Position numbers and translations under genes: made by a program. A stretch of 64,000 bases of DNA, taken from the NCBI RefSeq assembly GCF_023065955.2, contig NW_026622819.1:2341501-2405500 (forward strand), written 5' to 3'. This DNA is from Ursus arctos. Taxonomy: Eukaryota; Chordata; Mammalia; Carnivora; Ursidae. Below, one piece after another: positions 11,125 through 24,004 of the stretch (positions within the stretch are counted from its first letter, which is position 1; every line of letters begins with the position of its first letter). A model generated the notes under the pieces. The model was not told where the DNA came from. It searched no databases and worked only from the letters and a program-made list of their open reading frames with translations.

Positions 11125-11990
11125 CTGCAGTGGTGCAACCACTTGAAGGGGCCACTCGGCAATTTGCAAAGAAGACCAAGAAAAGGGCAAGAAGCACATG
11201 AGAAGATGCTCAGCGTCACTCACCATCAGGGAAATGCAAATCAAAGCCACAAGGAGATACCGCCTCCCATGTGTTAGAATGGCTGCTATCAAAACCGCAG
11301 GACGTGGTGGTGGGGACAGTGGGGAGCAAGGGACCTCGTGCACTGTGGGTGGGGATGCAAACTGGGGCAGCCGCTGCGGACAACAATACGGAGCTTCCTC
11401 TGAAAGTTAAAAACAGAGCTACCCTGTAACCCAGCCATCCCGCTTGTGGGAACACACCTGAAGGGTATGAAATCACACAGAGGAACATAATTAAGCCACG
11501 GGAAAGAAGGAAATCCTGCCATTTGCAACAACATGGATGGACCGTAAGGGCATCATGCTGAGTGAGATAAGTCAGCTAGAGAAAGATAAATACCGTAAGC
11601 TTCACTTAATATGTAGAATCCAAAAACATCTAACTCAGAAACAGAGACCAGATGGACAGATAGGCCCCAGATGTGGGGGAAGAAGGGAGACGTGGGTCAA
11701 AGGGTACAGACTCCCAGTTATAAGACGGATAAGCCCAGGGATCCAGTGTACAGCCCGCGACCCTGAGCAATGATCCTCATCGGACACTTGAGATTTGCCA
11801 CATGCGTGGAGCTTAAATGTCCTCACCAAAATTACAGCAACAGAGAGAATTATAAGAGGTGAGGGGCTGCTGACGGACGTTGTCGTGACAAACATGTCAC
11901 CATATGCATGTGAATCAAATTGTTACACTGTACGCCTTAAACCCAACGAAGTCCCATGTTAATTTTATCCCGATAAGGCTGGGCGAAATG
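11125..11990 (+). mobile_element. L1 3' end (ORF2 tail plus 3' UTR), sense, decayed
   Basis: The stretch AGCACATGAGAAGATGCTCA through AATGCAAATCAAAGCCACAA, GTTAGAATGGCTGCTATC, TGGATGGACCGTAAGGGCAT and GAGTGAGATAAGTCAG is the familiar C-terminal part of L1 ORF2. A 3' UTR follows (ACTCCCAGTTATAAGA; AAATTGTTACACTGTACGCC) of carnivore L1 type. Compared with the usual order, a block of about 200 bases is missing near 11480-11500, where CACACAGAGGAACATAATTA runs straight into AGCCACGGGAAAGAAGG. Stops and frameshifts show it is dead. No poly(A) tail is preserved. Confidence 0.9.
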
Positions 11991-14587
11991 AAGAGGCCAC
12001 TGTCCCAGGACATCCCTGCCTGTCGGCTGGACTGCAGCTTCAGGCTCTAGAAGTTCGTGCAGGTGCCTACTGGACCCCCACTGGCGTATGTCCAAGGCAT
12101 TTGCTCTCCAAATAATCCATCAGCTCCTTTCCCCAAATCTGGACCTTCTCCATCTCCCTGGTGAGGTGAGCTGCATCGCTGGGCTGCTTCTTGAGAGGAA
12201 ACCTGTGTCCTCGTGAACTTATCCCTGCCCCTTTCCTGCACAGAAGCCAGCACCGGGTCTGGCCCCAGCTCTTGCCTCCTTTGTGTCTCCTGACCCCTTT
12301 GCTCTTGGTGTCTCCCTGACCCTCACCTTGGTCACCTTGGTCTCTCACCTGGGTGATGGCCCGGGACTCCTAACCAATGACCCTTTGTGCACACTCGTTC
12401 TGCAATCAGTAATCAACATGTTGCATTAAGTTACCCCTTCTAAACACTTTCCATAAAGACACCGCTGTTCCACCCCAGCCCTCCCTACCACCTGTCTCGC
12501 CTGGCTCCTGTCCACCCAGGGGGCTCAGTGTCTGCCCCTGGTTTCTACTTGCTTCCTCCTCAGGAGAATGGTAAGCAAGACTTCAGCGTCTGGTCACGTA
12601 GACCCAAAGGCAGAGACTTGAGCCCAGGCCTCACCTTCGAAGTTGCTATGATCCACACAGAAGGGAAAGGGCAGCCAGACAGACCCTGCCAGATTGTGCC
12701 CATCACCCAGATCGCGGGGCTGGTCAGAGACGAAACGCTAAGTGCCCCTGAGGAGCACAGCACCCTCTGACTGCCAGCATGCACCCGCTGAGCAGCAGGA
12801 ACCCCACTTCGATGTCCAGGAAGTCTTTGCCGAAAATCGCGGTTCAAAGTGACAAGTGCCGAAACTGAGTTTTAGATAAAGTGTTGTGTGTACCTCAGTT
12901 CGATTAAGATGCACCTGATTTTTATTCAGAAAGAAGAGAAGCTGATGTCATGTTTCCGTTTGCGGTATGCATTTTTCAAGTGAACTTTGGTCACTAGTCT
13001 GGAATAAATTGGACAGATGATGAGTGTGGAATATCATTTTATAAAAATTGAAATGAGAAGGAAAAAGATGAATTCCATGAAGACTTTTCCAAATATTGGT
13101 GTCATTTACAGAATATGAATAAGTGAATAAGTACATTTTACTTATTTTTAAATTTACTCATCACGACCAACTTGGCTTGCAGGGAGTCACAAGCTGGTCA
13201 CTGCGAAAGTGACGTTTAAACGTCAGGACTCCTGATTTTCAGGGCCGTCTTGGCTTTCGCGTGGCCAACTTTACTTTCAGAATACTTTCAATGTGTACTT
13301 GTATTTTAAATGTTAATATTAACATTTTGTGTTTGCCTGTGGAGTGTTCCCCTGAGCAATTCTTTTGTCCTGCTTATATTCTTTGTCAGAGAGCTGAAAG
13401 GTCTTTGGGTCACTTGTGTGGAGTTATTGTTCTTGGGAAAGCTTCAAATTCTGCACGGGCTATGAAAAAGTGCCCTGCATGATGCATATATATCTATCTA
13501 TATATTTAACAGAGAATTTGGAGACAGCGCCTCGTCCTGGGCGGGTGGAAGATGTGAACTGGTCTTGCATCTGAGAAAAAGCAGGGACTGTCCCGCCTCG
13601 GCCGCAGAGCCCCCACAGAAGCCTCCCGAGGTCCCGTTGCTTTGCGATTCTTTCATGAGGACCACCTGCCTTATGTGGATGCTTCTGGACCTGCCAGTGG
13701 CCGCTGCAGTATCAGTCCTGCGGTGCTTCCAGCTCTTGTGTCCTCAGCCAGGGGACAGGGAAGACTGGACTGGAGGTCCAGTGGGGTGTCCAGGCCGGGG
13801 TCCTGCAGGGGGGGCTCATGGTCAGACCCACAGCTGTCGCGCAGCAGCGTCCCTTCCCAGACTCCACTCCTTGCCATCATGGAGGGGGAGGCGTCCTTAC
13901 CTTTGACATGTCACACATTAAAGTCTATCACATGACCCGACTTCCCCATTTTAAAGAAACTCGCTTTCCGAGAGGCCCAGGTTGAGCCAGGCAAGAGCAC
14001 AAACCCAGTGGCGGGACCAGCTGAAGAGAGCCGACGGTTCTTCACTTTTCTTTAGCTTCCCCTAGTTTGGTTTAGCAGGAGCACTAAGAAGAAACCGGCT
14101 TTCCGCCTTCTTTTTCTGTGATACTATGTACGACATGCAGCTACCTTCTTCCATCTATAAAGATGGTTTCACCAAAGTGTGCTCATACTCAAAGAACACC
14201 CTTGTTCTCTCGGATGTCCCAACTTCCCTTCTCGTTTGTCGGATGTGTAGACAGCCCTGAACACAAATGCATATGCAGTCCTCAGGAGGGAGAATGAAGA
14301 TGCTGTTCTGGGGTCAGCCTTGCATCCCAGGAGGGAAAAGAGGCGGACACACAAGCACCTCTTAGGCAAAGGGAATGAAGCGAGCGCTGTGAGTCTGTGA
14401 GCCGCTAGTGCTCGGGTCCCAGAGATGCAGGGAGAGGGCTATTCGTGGGAGAGGGAAGTGGCAGCCGGAGGGAGGAGGCCGAGGTCAGGGTCTCATGTCT
14501 GCACCTGCGGGGGACTCAGCTGGAGGGCTGGAGGGGCACAGACTGCGGGGGGGAGGGGGTGGTTGGCCCATCTGGTCCCCAGTTCCT
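11991..14587. other. Unique non-coding sequence with an AT-rich candidate element
   Basis: No gene is recognised. The AT-rich repeat-poor part at about 12840-13160 resembles the candidate regulatory blocks listed elsewhere, and a short ATATATCTATCTATATAT stretch lies at about 13486-13505. A weak MIR-like piece may exist at 13935-14030 (CCCCATTTTAAAGAAACTC and on), too diverged to call separately. Confidence 0.5.
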
Positions 14588-14680
14588 GGGGTCTGGGGCG
14601 GGGCTGGGGAAACTGCATTCTTAGTAAGTCCCAGGTGACTCTGATGCTGCTGGTTGGGGCCCCGCCTTGGGAACCCCTGG
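14588..14680 (+). mobile_element. MER5A-like DNA transposon fragment (hAT-Charlie)
   Basis: TCTGGGGCGGGGCTGGGGAA, then CTGCATTCTTAGTAAGTCCC, AGGTGACTCTGATGCTGCTG and GGGAACCCCTGG follow the second half of the MER5A consensus (a GGGGCCTGAGAATTTGCATT-like stretch, then the GTTCCCAGGTGATGCTGATG-like stretch and a terminal GAACCACTG). MER5A is a short non-autonomous hAT element with no coding capacity. Only the 3' part is clear. Confidence 0.7.
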
Positions 14681-15290
14681 GTCATGGTGTTATGGCTTTG
14701 GTGACCCCAGCCATCAGAGGGTGGGTGACAGGGACGCAGCTGAGTTGTGCTGAAGCTCTCTCCATCCTTGGCCCCCAGTCTCCAGAGGTAGGGGAGCACG
14801 GGGAGGTGGCTCTTCCGGGCTCAGCCATATGTCGGTGCACGTTGCTATGGCAAGCACACTCAGGAGTGAGGGTGAGCCCTCCTCCCTTCCCCCCTGCCTG
14901 GCAGCAATCCCCTCCCGGCCTCTGAGCTTCTTCCCCAGGACCAACAAAGGGGCGGCAAGAGCAGGAAGCTTTCTCCCACTGTCTCTTGTAGGAAATTAGG
15001 TAAGAACAGAAGCAGTGTCCCCAGATCTGCTCGAAGCTGCTCGACTACAAAACTGTCACAGGTCCTGGGGCCCCAGATTCCCTGAGCTCTTTTCCGTTTC
15101 CTTTCTGCAACTGGAACATCACTGGTAAGAGCAAAGAGCAGACCCAGTCCTGAGCAAGACAGACAGAGAAGCTGAACAATCCCTCACTCATGGGTCTTCT
15201 AGCAAGTTCCAGTGGACAGCTGCCTATACAAAGCTCTCTGGCCAAGTGAGAATGTCCGAAAGGCCCCAAAGATGAATGGTGATCAGACTT
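14681..15290. other. Unique non-coding sequence
   Basis: No recognisable gene or repeat is seen between the MER5A fragment and the TG-rich tract. Confidence 0.5.
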
Positions 15291-15632
15291 GCTGTGTGTG
15301 CGTGTGAGCACGTGTGTGGGAATTCGTATGTAGGTATAGGTGTTTGCATGTGTGCACTTGGGGGTGGGTGTGTGCATGCAGGTGTGTGTGTAAGAATGTG
15401 TGAGTGTGGGTGTGTACGCACATGCATGTGTTATTCATGTAGGGATGTGGGGGGCAGCTGTGCGTGTGCGGGTGTGAGTGTGATGTGTGTATGTGAGGGC
15501 ATGTGTGCAGGTGTGTGGGTTTGTGAGAGAGTGCACGTGTGTGCTGGGATGTGTGTGCATGTGCACGCCTTTGGGCAGGTGTGGTGTGAGCACAGGTGTG
15601 TGGTACGAGTGTGTGTGCCCGTGGGCGTGGAG
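15291..15632 (+). repeat. Degenerate TG-rich microsatellite/minisatellite
   Basis: About 340 bases are dominated by TG dinucleotides with interspersed CG, CA and GGG steps (GTGTGTGCG, GCATGTG, GGGTGTG-like units). No fixed longer period is evident. It produces cysteine/valine-rich frames on one strand and threonine/histidine-rich frames on the other, which are artefacts. Alternating purine-pyrimidine runs could adopt Z-DNA. Confidence 0.88.
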
Positions 15633-18505
15633 AAGCTGTCTCTGGGAGGAAGCAGGAAAGATGGTCGAAGCATGAGAAAGCCCAGCACAGGCAGGACATG
15701 GGGAGCAGGATGGAGGGAAGGGCCAGGTGCCTGGGGCACTGCCGCCTCTTCCGATCTCCGGGGATGCTGCCTTCCCGAGTCTGCACATCACGGCGCGGGT
15801 GGACGCAGACCGTCTGTGCAGGTCTAGGGCCTGGGTCATTCCCAGACCTCGGAGGCCTCCGCAGCCTTTGGCTGCATTTCAGGAGCATCCAAAGATGTAA
15901 GCAACTTGGGGAAACAAAGGTGACAAGAGGATAGCTTTGTTTCCTGACTCACCGGTAAGGAGTTCCTCAACCAAATAAGGCATCATTTAAACAAAAGTTC
16001 TCGGAAAAAAAAGGGTGAACACATTAAAAGTGGTCTTTTGTTTTTCTGTCCTCACGGGCTCACCAAGACCGCATGCTCCCTGCGTGCACGCCGCGGAGCC
16101 CCTGCCTCCAGGACGCAAGAGAGCACGGAGGCAGGACTGCAGCCCCCCCCCCCCCCCGCTTCCCCATGCTGGCCTTTTCTGGTGACGCTGGAAAAGTGAT
16201 TGGAACGTGTCTTTGGTGGCACACGCCTCTGTGCCCCCCGCCACTGTGTCACACCAAATCTGAGTGGGTTCGGGGGCACCATGCTGTGACAGTGGCCAAA
16301 GCGCGGTTCTCCAGGGCACGTGCCTTTGATGGGGCATCCCTGACTCTTCCGGACACAGTTTATAGATGCAGAGGTTGGGTCTCGGCTGGAACCCCACGGT
16401 GTGCACAGCAAGAGAAAGTCGGTGTGCCTGCTGGTGAGGCGATGTTAGGCCCGGCTCTCACCTTGGCCTTCCTGAGGGCCCAAGGACCGGGTCAGGACAG
16501 GGACTGCAGTAATAGCTGTCACAAGCTTCTAGTGGCCACCTAAGGGGGCGTCTGTTTCTTTTCCAACCCTCCTGCGCCCTGAAGTGCGTCGCATCAGCTG
16601 AAACCCGGCAGGAAGGCGCTGGGAAATGAGCTTTGCATGGCCACCACCGTGAGGTTGAACAGCAGGGAAGGAGGCGCAGCCAGATGTGAGAGTGGAGGGA
16701 CAGACCCACGCAGAGTGAGTGCGGGGTGCACCTGCCAGAGGCACCAACCTGGCCGGGAGGTGGGGTCGTCGTGCCCAGCAGGACCGTCTAAGATGCTGCA
16801 GTCCTACCGTACCTGCCCCGCGATCTCACGCAGGCGTGTGCAGACTCTGGCATTAGGAGCACAGGGTGCAACGAGGAAGGTGACCGCCTGCCTCTCCAGC
16901 TGGCTGCAGGGGCACTTGGTCCAGGGACTCCCTCCATCTGGCCTGCACTGAAGTGCAAAGCAGGGCTGGGCACTCTGGTCCTGTTCCTGTCTGCACCCCA
17001 GCCTGGGGCCGGTGCTGGCATGGGGCGGCTGCTCAGTGTGTCCGGGGGGCTCATCCTTGCTTTGGGCTCTTACTTTGTGGCCACTGCTGGGCCAGCAGCT
17101 CGCTGCTCCTGACGGTGCCTCTGTGAACCTTCCCGGGTGCTAATTCTTGACCAGGATCTTTTGGAGGCTCAGGGACCCCTGACCCACTCCTATATTTTAT
17201 TAGGTTCAGATGGCATATAAAACTTGTAAGGTGACTGACCCAGGACCCCAGCAGCACATGTATTAAATCCCACAGAGCACTGGGCTGGGATGTTTACATT
17301 CTTGTATCCTGTGACACCAAAACGCCAATAACGCAGGACCTCGGGACAACCTAGGGCAGTTTTGCTAAATGGCTACCAACTGGGGAGACGGATGCTTTGT
17401 TGTTTCACAATGGAAAGGCCATTCCACCCAGCAAGATCAGGGCAAGAAGGACACTGATGGGTGGAAAGAGATGAGGAGACTTGGTTTCAGACTCAAGACC
17501 ACCCCACAAATGCCCAGTGGTGGACGATGGGCAGAGGGCCCCTGGGGCTCAGGAGGGCAGCCGCCACATCTGGGCTGTGATGGGGAAAGCTCTGCCGGGT
17601 GCTATTCACAAACACCCCAAACACAGTAATTCCATATAACTCCAAACCAACCGGCACGGACCAGTACCTGTTTTAGCCAAACGTATTTCCCTTGTTTATT
17701 CCAAACTGAAAGTAGATTAAGGAAATGCGTTATTTAAACCAAAAATAAGGTGAGCTCAGAAATAGAAAAGAGATTGTTCCAGCACCTCAAAGAAGCCCAT
17801 GAGAAAGTTTGGCAATGTTTTACGAAGCCCTGGAGAAGGCGAGATCTAGACCAGCTCTCAGTGTGATGGGATAAAGGATGTCATCAGTGTCCGGCCATTG
17901 CTGAAGGGCTCGCTTCGGACGCTCACTTCTACGACCGTTAGGGGGACATTCTCTTGTCTTCATCCGCCCTTCGTCATTTATCCACCGTCTCTACAGGCCA
18001 GTCTGACACGTCCGAGTCTCCGTGCTCAGTGTCCTCACAAACACCGAGCTGGGGAGGAGGATGAAGTGGCCCTGCCAGGACCAGCTTTGACACCACACAA
18101 GCAGGAGGTGGATGGTAGGTGTTGGGGGCACCTGGGGAAAGCCAGGAGGGGCTGGGGCTGGCTGGTCACCACCCCGAGGCAAACTGTGAGCAGGAGGGGG
18201 CTCCTTGGCCACATGCAGAAGATGGTGGGCAGACAGATGAAGAGTCAGCTCCAGGCCTAGAGGAGTAACAGCCTAGGACAGGTTGGACACTCAACTCCAG
18301 CAAGCCTGCTGGACAAGGTCAGACCCCATCCTCGTCAGGAGGAACGGGACACAAGGCTCAGGTGGGGACACTAGGGTCAACGCACTTGAAATCTCAGTGT
18401 CTCACATCTCGTGGTCCCTCTGGGTCTCAGAAGTAGTCCATTCCTCCCTCTGAACCTCACCCTGAGTAAAGCAGAGGCTTCTCCACAAGACATACACGAG
18501 TGAGC
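15633..18505. other. Unique sequence, mostly GC-rich
   Basis: No gene is recognised. A run of 15 C residues lies at 16143-16157. The AT-rich part at about 17600-17830 is repeat-poor. The remaining sequence has overlapping short frames on both strands without domains. Confidence 0.5.
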
Positions 18506-18552
18506 GTGCACACACACACACGCACACACACACGCACACACGCACACACGTG

Positions 18553-18583
<31 letters not shown>

Positions 18584-18600
18584 GCGCACTCACACACACA
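18506..18600 (+). repeat. (CA)n microsatellite with CG interruptions
   Basis: Perfect CA runs are broken by CG and TG steps (CACACACGCAC; CGTGCGCGCGCAC). It is likely length-polymorphic. The CG/CA alternation favours Z-DNA under supercoiling. Confidence 0.95.
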
Positions 18601-21600
18601 GGCCATGGGCGCACACATCCCCAGGAGTCCTCCCCCACCTCTCCCTGTACCTGCCTGGGAATAGCTGAGTCTGCTAGGAGGGGGAAGGATCCCTCCACAG
18701 AGGGCTGCAGGACCCACCAGCGTGCACTGGCCTGAGCTTGGGGCTGGGTCCCCAGGGGGCTGGGTTAAGGGACATAAATACAAACTTGGATAAAGGAGAT
18801 TTCATCCAAATAGGGGCCTTGTCCCACAAAGTGGCATTGAGTACCCCGGCAAAGACCCCCAGGAGACCGCTAATATGCTGTCATATGGGCTACGGAGGGC
18901 TTGGGAAAGGCAATGGCCCATACTAAGTGGGCTGAGATGACAGTCTCCAGGGCAGATGGTGCGGGGGGATGAAGAGGCTCAGAGAATGGGCACATTAGAG
19001 CAGACACACTACGCATGGTCAGAAGAGCTGCCAGGACGCTGTGTTCCCCGAGGACGTGCAGAGGGGTGGCTCTCTGCCCTATACCAGGCTGCTGTCCGGA
19101 GATGCTGCTACGTAGCTGGGACTCCCAGAGCCATGGGCTGGGAGCGGCCGGGGGTGGTGCTCACCTGTCAGCCGCACGGTGGGTGGACTGAGCATAAGGC
19201 CAGGGAGGCTGGGGGAGAGCTGCGGAGAGCTGTGTGAACAGTTGCGAGAGCCCCGAGGGCCAGGGCCAGGCAGCCGGGCGGCCAACAGGCCCTGTGCTCA
19301 CTCCATACACAAGAAAGCAGGGTGCAGTAGTTTGGGGGGGCAGCTACCCCAATCCAAGTCACCGTCCCCGGCTCAGGTTCTGGACCAGAAGTTGTTTTTA
19401 GGACCAGACTGCGCTGACAGAAGACAAGGCTGTGTCCCCAGGAGGACAGCCTGCCACAGTGTATGGCCAGGATCCCTGGAGGCCTTCCCGAGGGGAACCT
19501 TTGGAGCTCTCCTTGGGTAACTGCACCCCAGGAGAGGGACACCCCAAGCATTTTGAGGACTCTTCACAGGGCGAGCTGACACGGATAATCAGGGACCTAA
19601 AGCATCAGCGTGGCTTCCTTGTGACAGTGAGGACACGGCTGTCCCGTTACTGACACGGGTCCAGGTCAGCGTCGGCTCACAGTAAGACTGGTGGGCCTCC
19701 CCCCACCCCCCCGTGACAGACTCCTCTAGTGTAAGAAGCAGTGGGAGGGCACATTCCTTGTAGCCGGCAGACCCCGCAGTGGCTCCTTGACCTTCATCCC
19801 GGGCGCCCACCCAGACAGAAGGCCGAGGGAGCGTACTGCTCCCTTCGGGCAGTCCATGCAAACAGAGCCTCAGACGGGCCGGGGGAGGGTGATGCCAGAG
19901 ATCAGGGCCCGTTAATCCCAGAGTGTGTGACGTAGCAGTCCCAACACGTCCCTGATTGGTTCACAGCCTGGCTTCCCCTAGATCAGGCACATCCCAGAGG
20001 ACACGGCGACCTCCACCAGCCAGGAGCCTCATCACCGTGACAGCACCAGACGTCTTCACCAGCACAGGTGAGACTGGACTCAGGTGCGAGGAACGCGACC
20101 TCTCACCAGGTGAGTGCGCTGTTTTCTGTCTCTACCCGAGGGCAGGAGTGGCATCAGTGTGTGCGCTGTGGGACAGGCACTGGTGCACCTTTCTGGTTCT
20201 GCCCAGGCTGTGTCAACCCTCACCCTCTAGGATGGCCGTCTGGCCACTCTGCAGAGCCCACGGGGGGTCCATGCTGTCGGCGACATCTGGTGGGTCTCTT
20301 CATGTTCCACAAGCAGCTCATTCCACTCCTGGGAAGTTTTCCAACCCGTAGACCAAGTGTCATGAAGGCCACCAGCTCTGAGTGGGGCCAACGCAGGACC
20401 AGAAGGTGCAGGGTGCGAGTGGCGGGAGATGTCACCGTGTGCCACTTAATGCAAGCCCCGCGGCAGGATGTCCCCATAGACACCAGCTCCCTCACCCGAG
20501 CCCACCTCCTACCACAGATGCTGGGGGGCCCGGGCAGCATGGCGGACCCGACATCAAGGGACCGTGTGGCCAGAACCGCCTGTGAGTCGTGTGGTCAGAC
20601 CAGTGGCTCCGAAGCGTGGTGGGCCGGGCAGGAAGCCACCGGACAGGGAAGGGACTCAGCTGGTTCTGGCACAAGCAGGACCATAGACAGCCGGTAGTTT
20701 GTGTGGCTGATGGCCAGAGCCCTTGTCGCCATTGCGGACGGCCCTACACCTGTCCCTCAGCTCAGCCGTGGCTACAGGCGGGGTCCCTTAGGGGAAGCTG
20801 GTGGAGAAGGACGGAGCTTGCTTCACGGAAGGCGCAACTGTGCGAGCTGGAGGGGGCGGCCGTTGCACCACAGCCCCCCCCCCCCACAGGCCGGGAGGAC
20901 AGCAAGGATGGGCCCCAGTGACGTACCTCTTTCTATGGGCCAGGCTGAGCTGGACAGCAAGCGGACCAAGGCTGGCGTCACAGACTGAGCAGATCACGGT
21001 CGTGAGGCCTCTTGGGAGGGGGCTGTGGGTCCCCCTACCTGCGGCCAGTCAGAAGAAGGAGAAGAAGGAGAAGCCAACCAGCTCCCCTTCTCTTGGAAGC
21101 TTTGCCAGGAGGAGACCAGGCGGCATCCCGGAGTCGCTGCTCCCAGAGGAGGTGGGATCGGGATGCCGACAAGAGGACCTGAGCAGGGAAAGGGACGCCC
21201 ACCACATTCGCTTCCCGACCAACGACCCAGACCCTCCATGGCCAGGTGCGCATCTGCCGCTGGCTTCCCCAGAACCGCCGTTGGCTGGGGAAGGTGTCCC
21301 CCACAGTCCTGCGTGGCCCCAGGCTGGTCAGTGTGGAGGGGGGAGAGGACTGTCCCCCCCAAGGGGGCATGGCTGAAGGTGGGCCCCTCCCTGTGGCACT
21401 GTCTTCACCCCTCCCTCCTGCCACAGCTGCCCCACAGCAGGGCTCCCTGGGCAGGGACCTAACCCTCAAACTGCAGGGCTGGTGAAGGACGGAGGTAATG
21501 TTGCAACTGTGGCACTCACCTCCCTTCCCGGAATTTAATAAGCATGTAGGACCAGGGAGTGTGCCCAGCCCTGGAGCTGCGTGTTAGCACGTTTCCTCCT

Positions 21601-23219
21601 ACCCGACTCCTTGAGCTGGGGGGAGACCACGGAGCAGGCAGAGCCCAGGTGCACACAGAGAGCAGAGGACCACAGGGTGAGCCGGGGGCGGGGGGGCTTC
21701 CACCAGCCACACTGGCCTTTGACTTCCTACTCCCCTGGGCTCTCCGTTCCCACCCAGCGCCCCGCACCACCCGCACTGGAGATCCATTTCCATGGAAACC
21801 TGACTTTCAGATGCACTCTGAAATCCTCAGTGGTTTTAATTACCTGAAGGACACAGTGGAGCCCCCAAGTTCCCCTCATCCCCTGTCCCCCACCCCAAGT
21901 CCCCGCTCCCTGCGTCACAGCTGACGCGATAAAGGCAGACTCCTCGTCTCTGTGAGGTACACATCCCGTGCTGCTCAGTGTCCTGGAAAGCCCTCTCACC
22001 ACACACCTGGATGACACACTGCGGATTTGTCTCCAGGTGAGTGTCTGTGACTCTGACAGACCTCCCTGCAGCCTCAGAGCAAGCATCTTTGCAGGGTTCC
22101 CTCGAAAGCCATGCCTCCCTGAACAGAATTATCTGTCTGTGAGTGGAACAACCCCCAGACTAGGTCCATGGACAGTGATGCTTGTTTCCTCCTCTCCTCT
22201 GTGCCCTGTGCCTGAGACACAGCTGCGCACCCGAACGGAAGGGCTGGCAATGGTTGCAGCCCAGGACAGCAAGGCCCGGCCGCCCTGGAGAGCTCGGGAG
22301 AGATCTGCGAGCCCAGGGCACAGGCTTCATGTCCTGCTGCTTCGAGGCCTGTCAGAGCTGCCTCCACGGAGATCTGCACCCAGGTGCACAGCTCGGGGTA
22401 GACACGGGCCAGCACTGAGCGTCCCCGTTCAGGACACTCACAGCCCATACCCACTCTCCCCCTCCTGTCCTGCACACCTCCTGGCCCTCGGCGGCCTCCC
22501 CAAACACACTGGCTCCAGAAATGCTTGAGATGAACGCACAGCTCACGCTGGGCTGTATCTGAGCTCCTGCAGCTGTTTCCAGGTATCACTCCCAACACCC
22601 ACCGTCCCGCACCATAGTTCCGTCACCCGGTGCTCACGACCCTTGCAGGTGCCTTCCCGTCTGAAAGCCGCCAGCCCCGCGTCCCGCATCCATGTGTCCT
22701 CAGTGACTCTGCGATGCTTCCTGAGCTGCTTGGGACAGGAGAACTACTAAGCACTGTGCCCACTCTGTCGGCACCAGGGATGTGAACTCTGCAAGAGCAC
22801 GTGTGACTCACTGCGACTCAGGGTTGTCTCCTCCGACAGTAAATGTGCTGCCAGGAGCCCCAGCGTTGACGCTCTTTACAGCAACAGCGGGAGGTAGCGA
22901 ACTAGATTCGCAGAGCTAACACGGCCCCCAGAAAGGGGGCTGCTGAGTGTCCTCCTGCCCAGATTGTCTTCTCTGAGCTGGGGTGGCCTCCAAGTACTGG
23001 TCTTACTGGTCTTGTCTGGCCCCCAGAAAGCAGGTGACAAGGGAGCCCTGGAAAGGAGTTCTCTTCCCTGGTGAATGCCCAGCCTTGTGGCGGGCGCTGG
23101 CAGCAGCTTCTCAGCGGCTCCCCCAGCGGGTGGTGCCCGGGAGTGCGGGGACGCAGGGCCCCTGCCCAGTCGCGCTGGCTGGCGCGGGCGGCGGGAGCGT
23201 GCTTGGTTTTGTAGAATGC
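18601..23219. other. GC-rich unique sequence, no gene recognised
   Basis: About 4.6 kb has few recognisable repeats. It contains a run of 12 C residues at 20874-20885 and a short GAAGGA purine stretch at 21054-21074. Open frames reach about 200 codons (for example 20068-20697) on both strands, as expected for GC-rich DNA with few stops. None has a recognisable domain, signal peptide or conserved motif. Confidence 0.5.
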
Positions 23220-23480
23220 CAACCCCATTAAGCCCTATTGAAAGGTGGTTAGTGAAATGAAGTGTTGAGACAATTATCTAGCAACTTTGGGACGCGTTGA
23301 TGGCCAATTGAGATAATTTAAATCTTTAAGGGAAATTTCTGTCCTTAATTACACTGAACTCTATGTTCACGTTCAGCAAATAATTTTCAACTTTGTTTCT
23401 CCCACTGAACGCCTGCAAACATGACTGCAACAACTACAAAATAGACAAAATTCAAAATAGAAAATTTATATTCTGAGGGT
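23220..23480. promoter_or_regulatory. Candidate conserved non-coding element
   Basis: There is a sharp switch from GC-rich to AT-rich, repeat-free sequence with CCAATTGAGATAATTTAAAT, CCTTAATTACACTG and GCAAATAATTTTC. The composition and AATTA content resemble developmental enhancer elements. Function is inferred only. Confidence 0.35.
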
Positions 23481-23770
23481 TTTTTTTTTGTCCCTTATTT
23501 TTAGGAGAATAGAAAAGATTAGTTTCAGCAAAATGGTAAATAGCTTAATGGCCTTGTACTGGGGACTCATTCCTCCAACTCCCGGGATGGCCAAGTAAGA
23601 GTGTCGAGGACAGGCACCCACAGCAGAGGTGTTTGGCCCAAGGTAGGGCTCTTGCTAAAGCTGGGAGGAAATTCGCTTTCCCTCTTCTCTATTACAGCTG
23701 CCCACAGCCGGAGTCTTTCAGTTCTTAGCCACTTTTGAGTGTTTTTGCAGGTGGCTGGGTTTTCTGGATT

Positions 23771-24004
23771 AAAATGAGACACTCAGGGAGCCCGGGTGGC
23801 TCAGTCGTTAAGTGTCTGCCTTCAGCTCTGGTCATGATCTCAGGGTCCTGGGATTGAGTCCCTCATCGGGCTTCCTGCTCAGCACAGAGTCTGCTTCTCC
23901 CTCTCCCTCTGCCCCTCCCCTTGCTTGTGTGCTCTCACTCTGTCTCTCTCAAATAAATAAGTAAAACATCTTCAAAAATAAAAAAGAATAAAATGAGACA
24001 CTCA
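23771..24004 (+). mobile_element. CAN SINE (SINEC), sense, perfect target-site duplication
   Basis: The element body is about 23786-23989: head GGGAGCCCGGGTGGCTCAG, then TCATGATCTCAGGGTCCTGG, GCTTCCTGCTCAGCACAGAG, a CT-rich body and a tail with AAATAAATAAGTAAAACATC. It is flanked by identical AAAATGAGACACTCA at 23771-23785 and 23990-24004, a perfect 15-bp duplication. The A-tail is interrupted, so the copy is intermediate in age. Confidence 0.95.

Noticed and set aside
13935..14030. MIR-like antisense fragment
   Set aside because: Only the phrase CCCCATTTTAAAGAAACTC and a loose order of later motifs fit. Too diverged to call without a library search.
15276..15888. 183-codon and 201-codon frames on opposite strands
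   Set aside because: Both are translations of the TG-rich low-complexity tract; cysteine/valine-rich and threonine/histidine-rich peptides are artefacts.
18506..18600. Possible regularly spaced repeat array (CRISPR-like)
   Set aside because: It is a dinucleotide microsatellite without spacers, and the genome is mammalian.
20068..20697. 209-codon plus-strand frame
   Set aside because: It lies in GC-rich sequence with overlapping frames on both strands of similar length. No domain, signal peptide or splice-consistent structure is seen.
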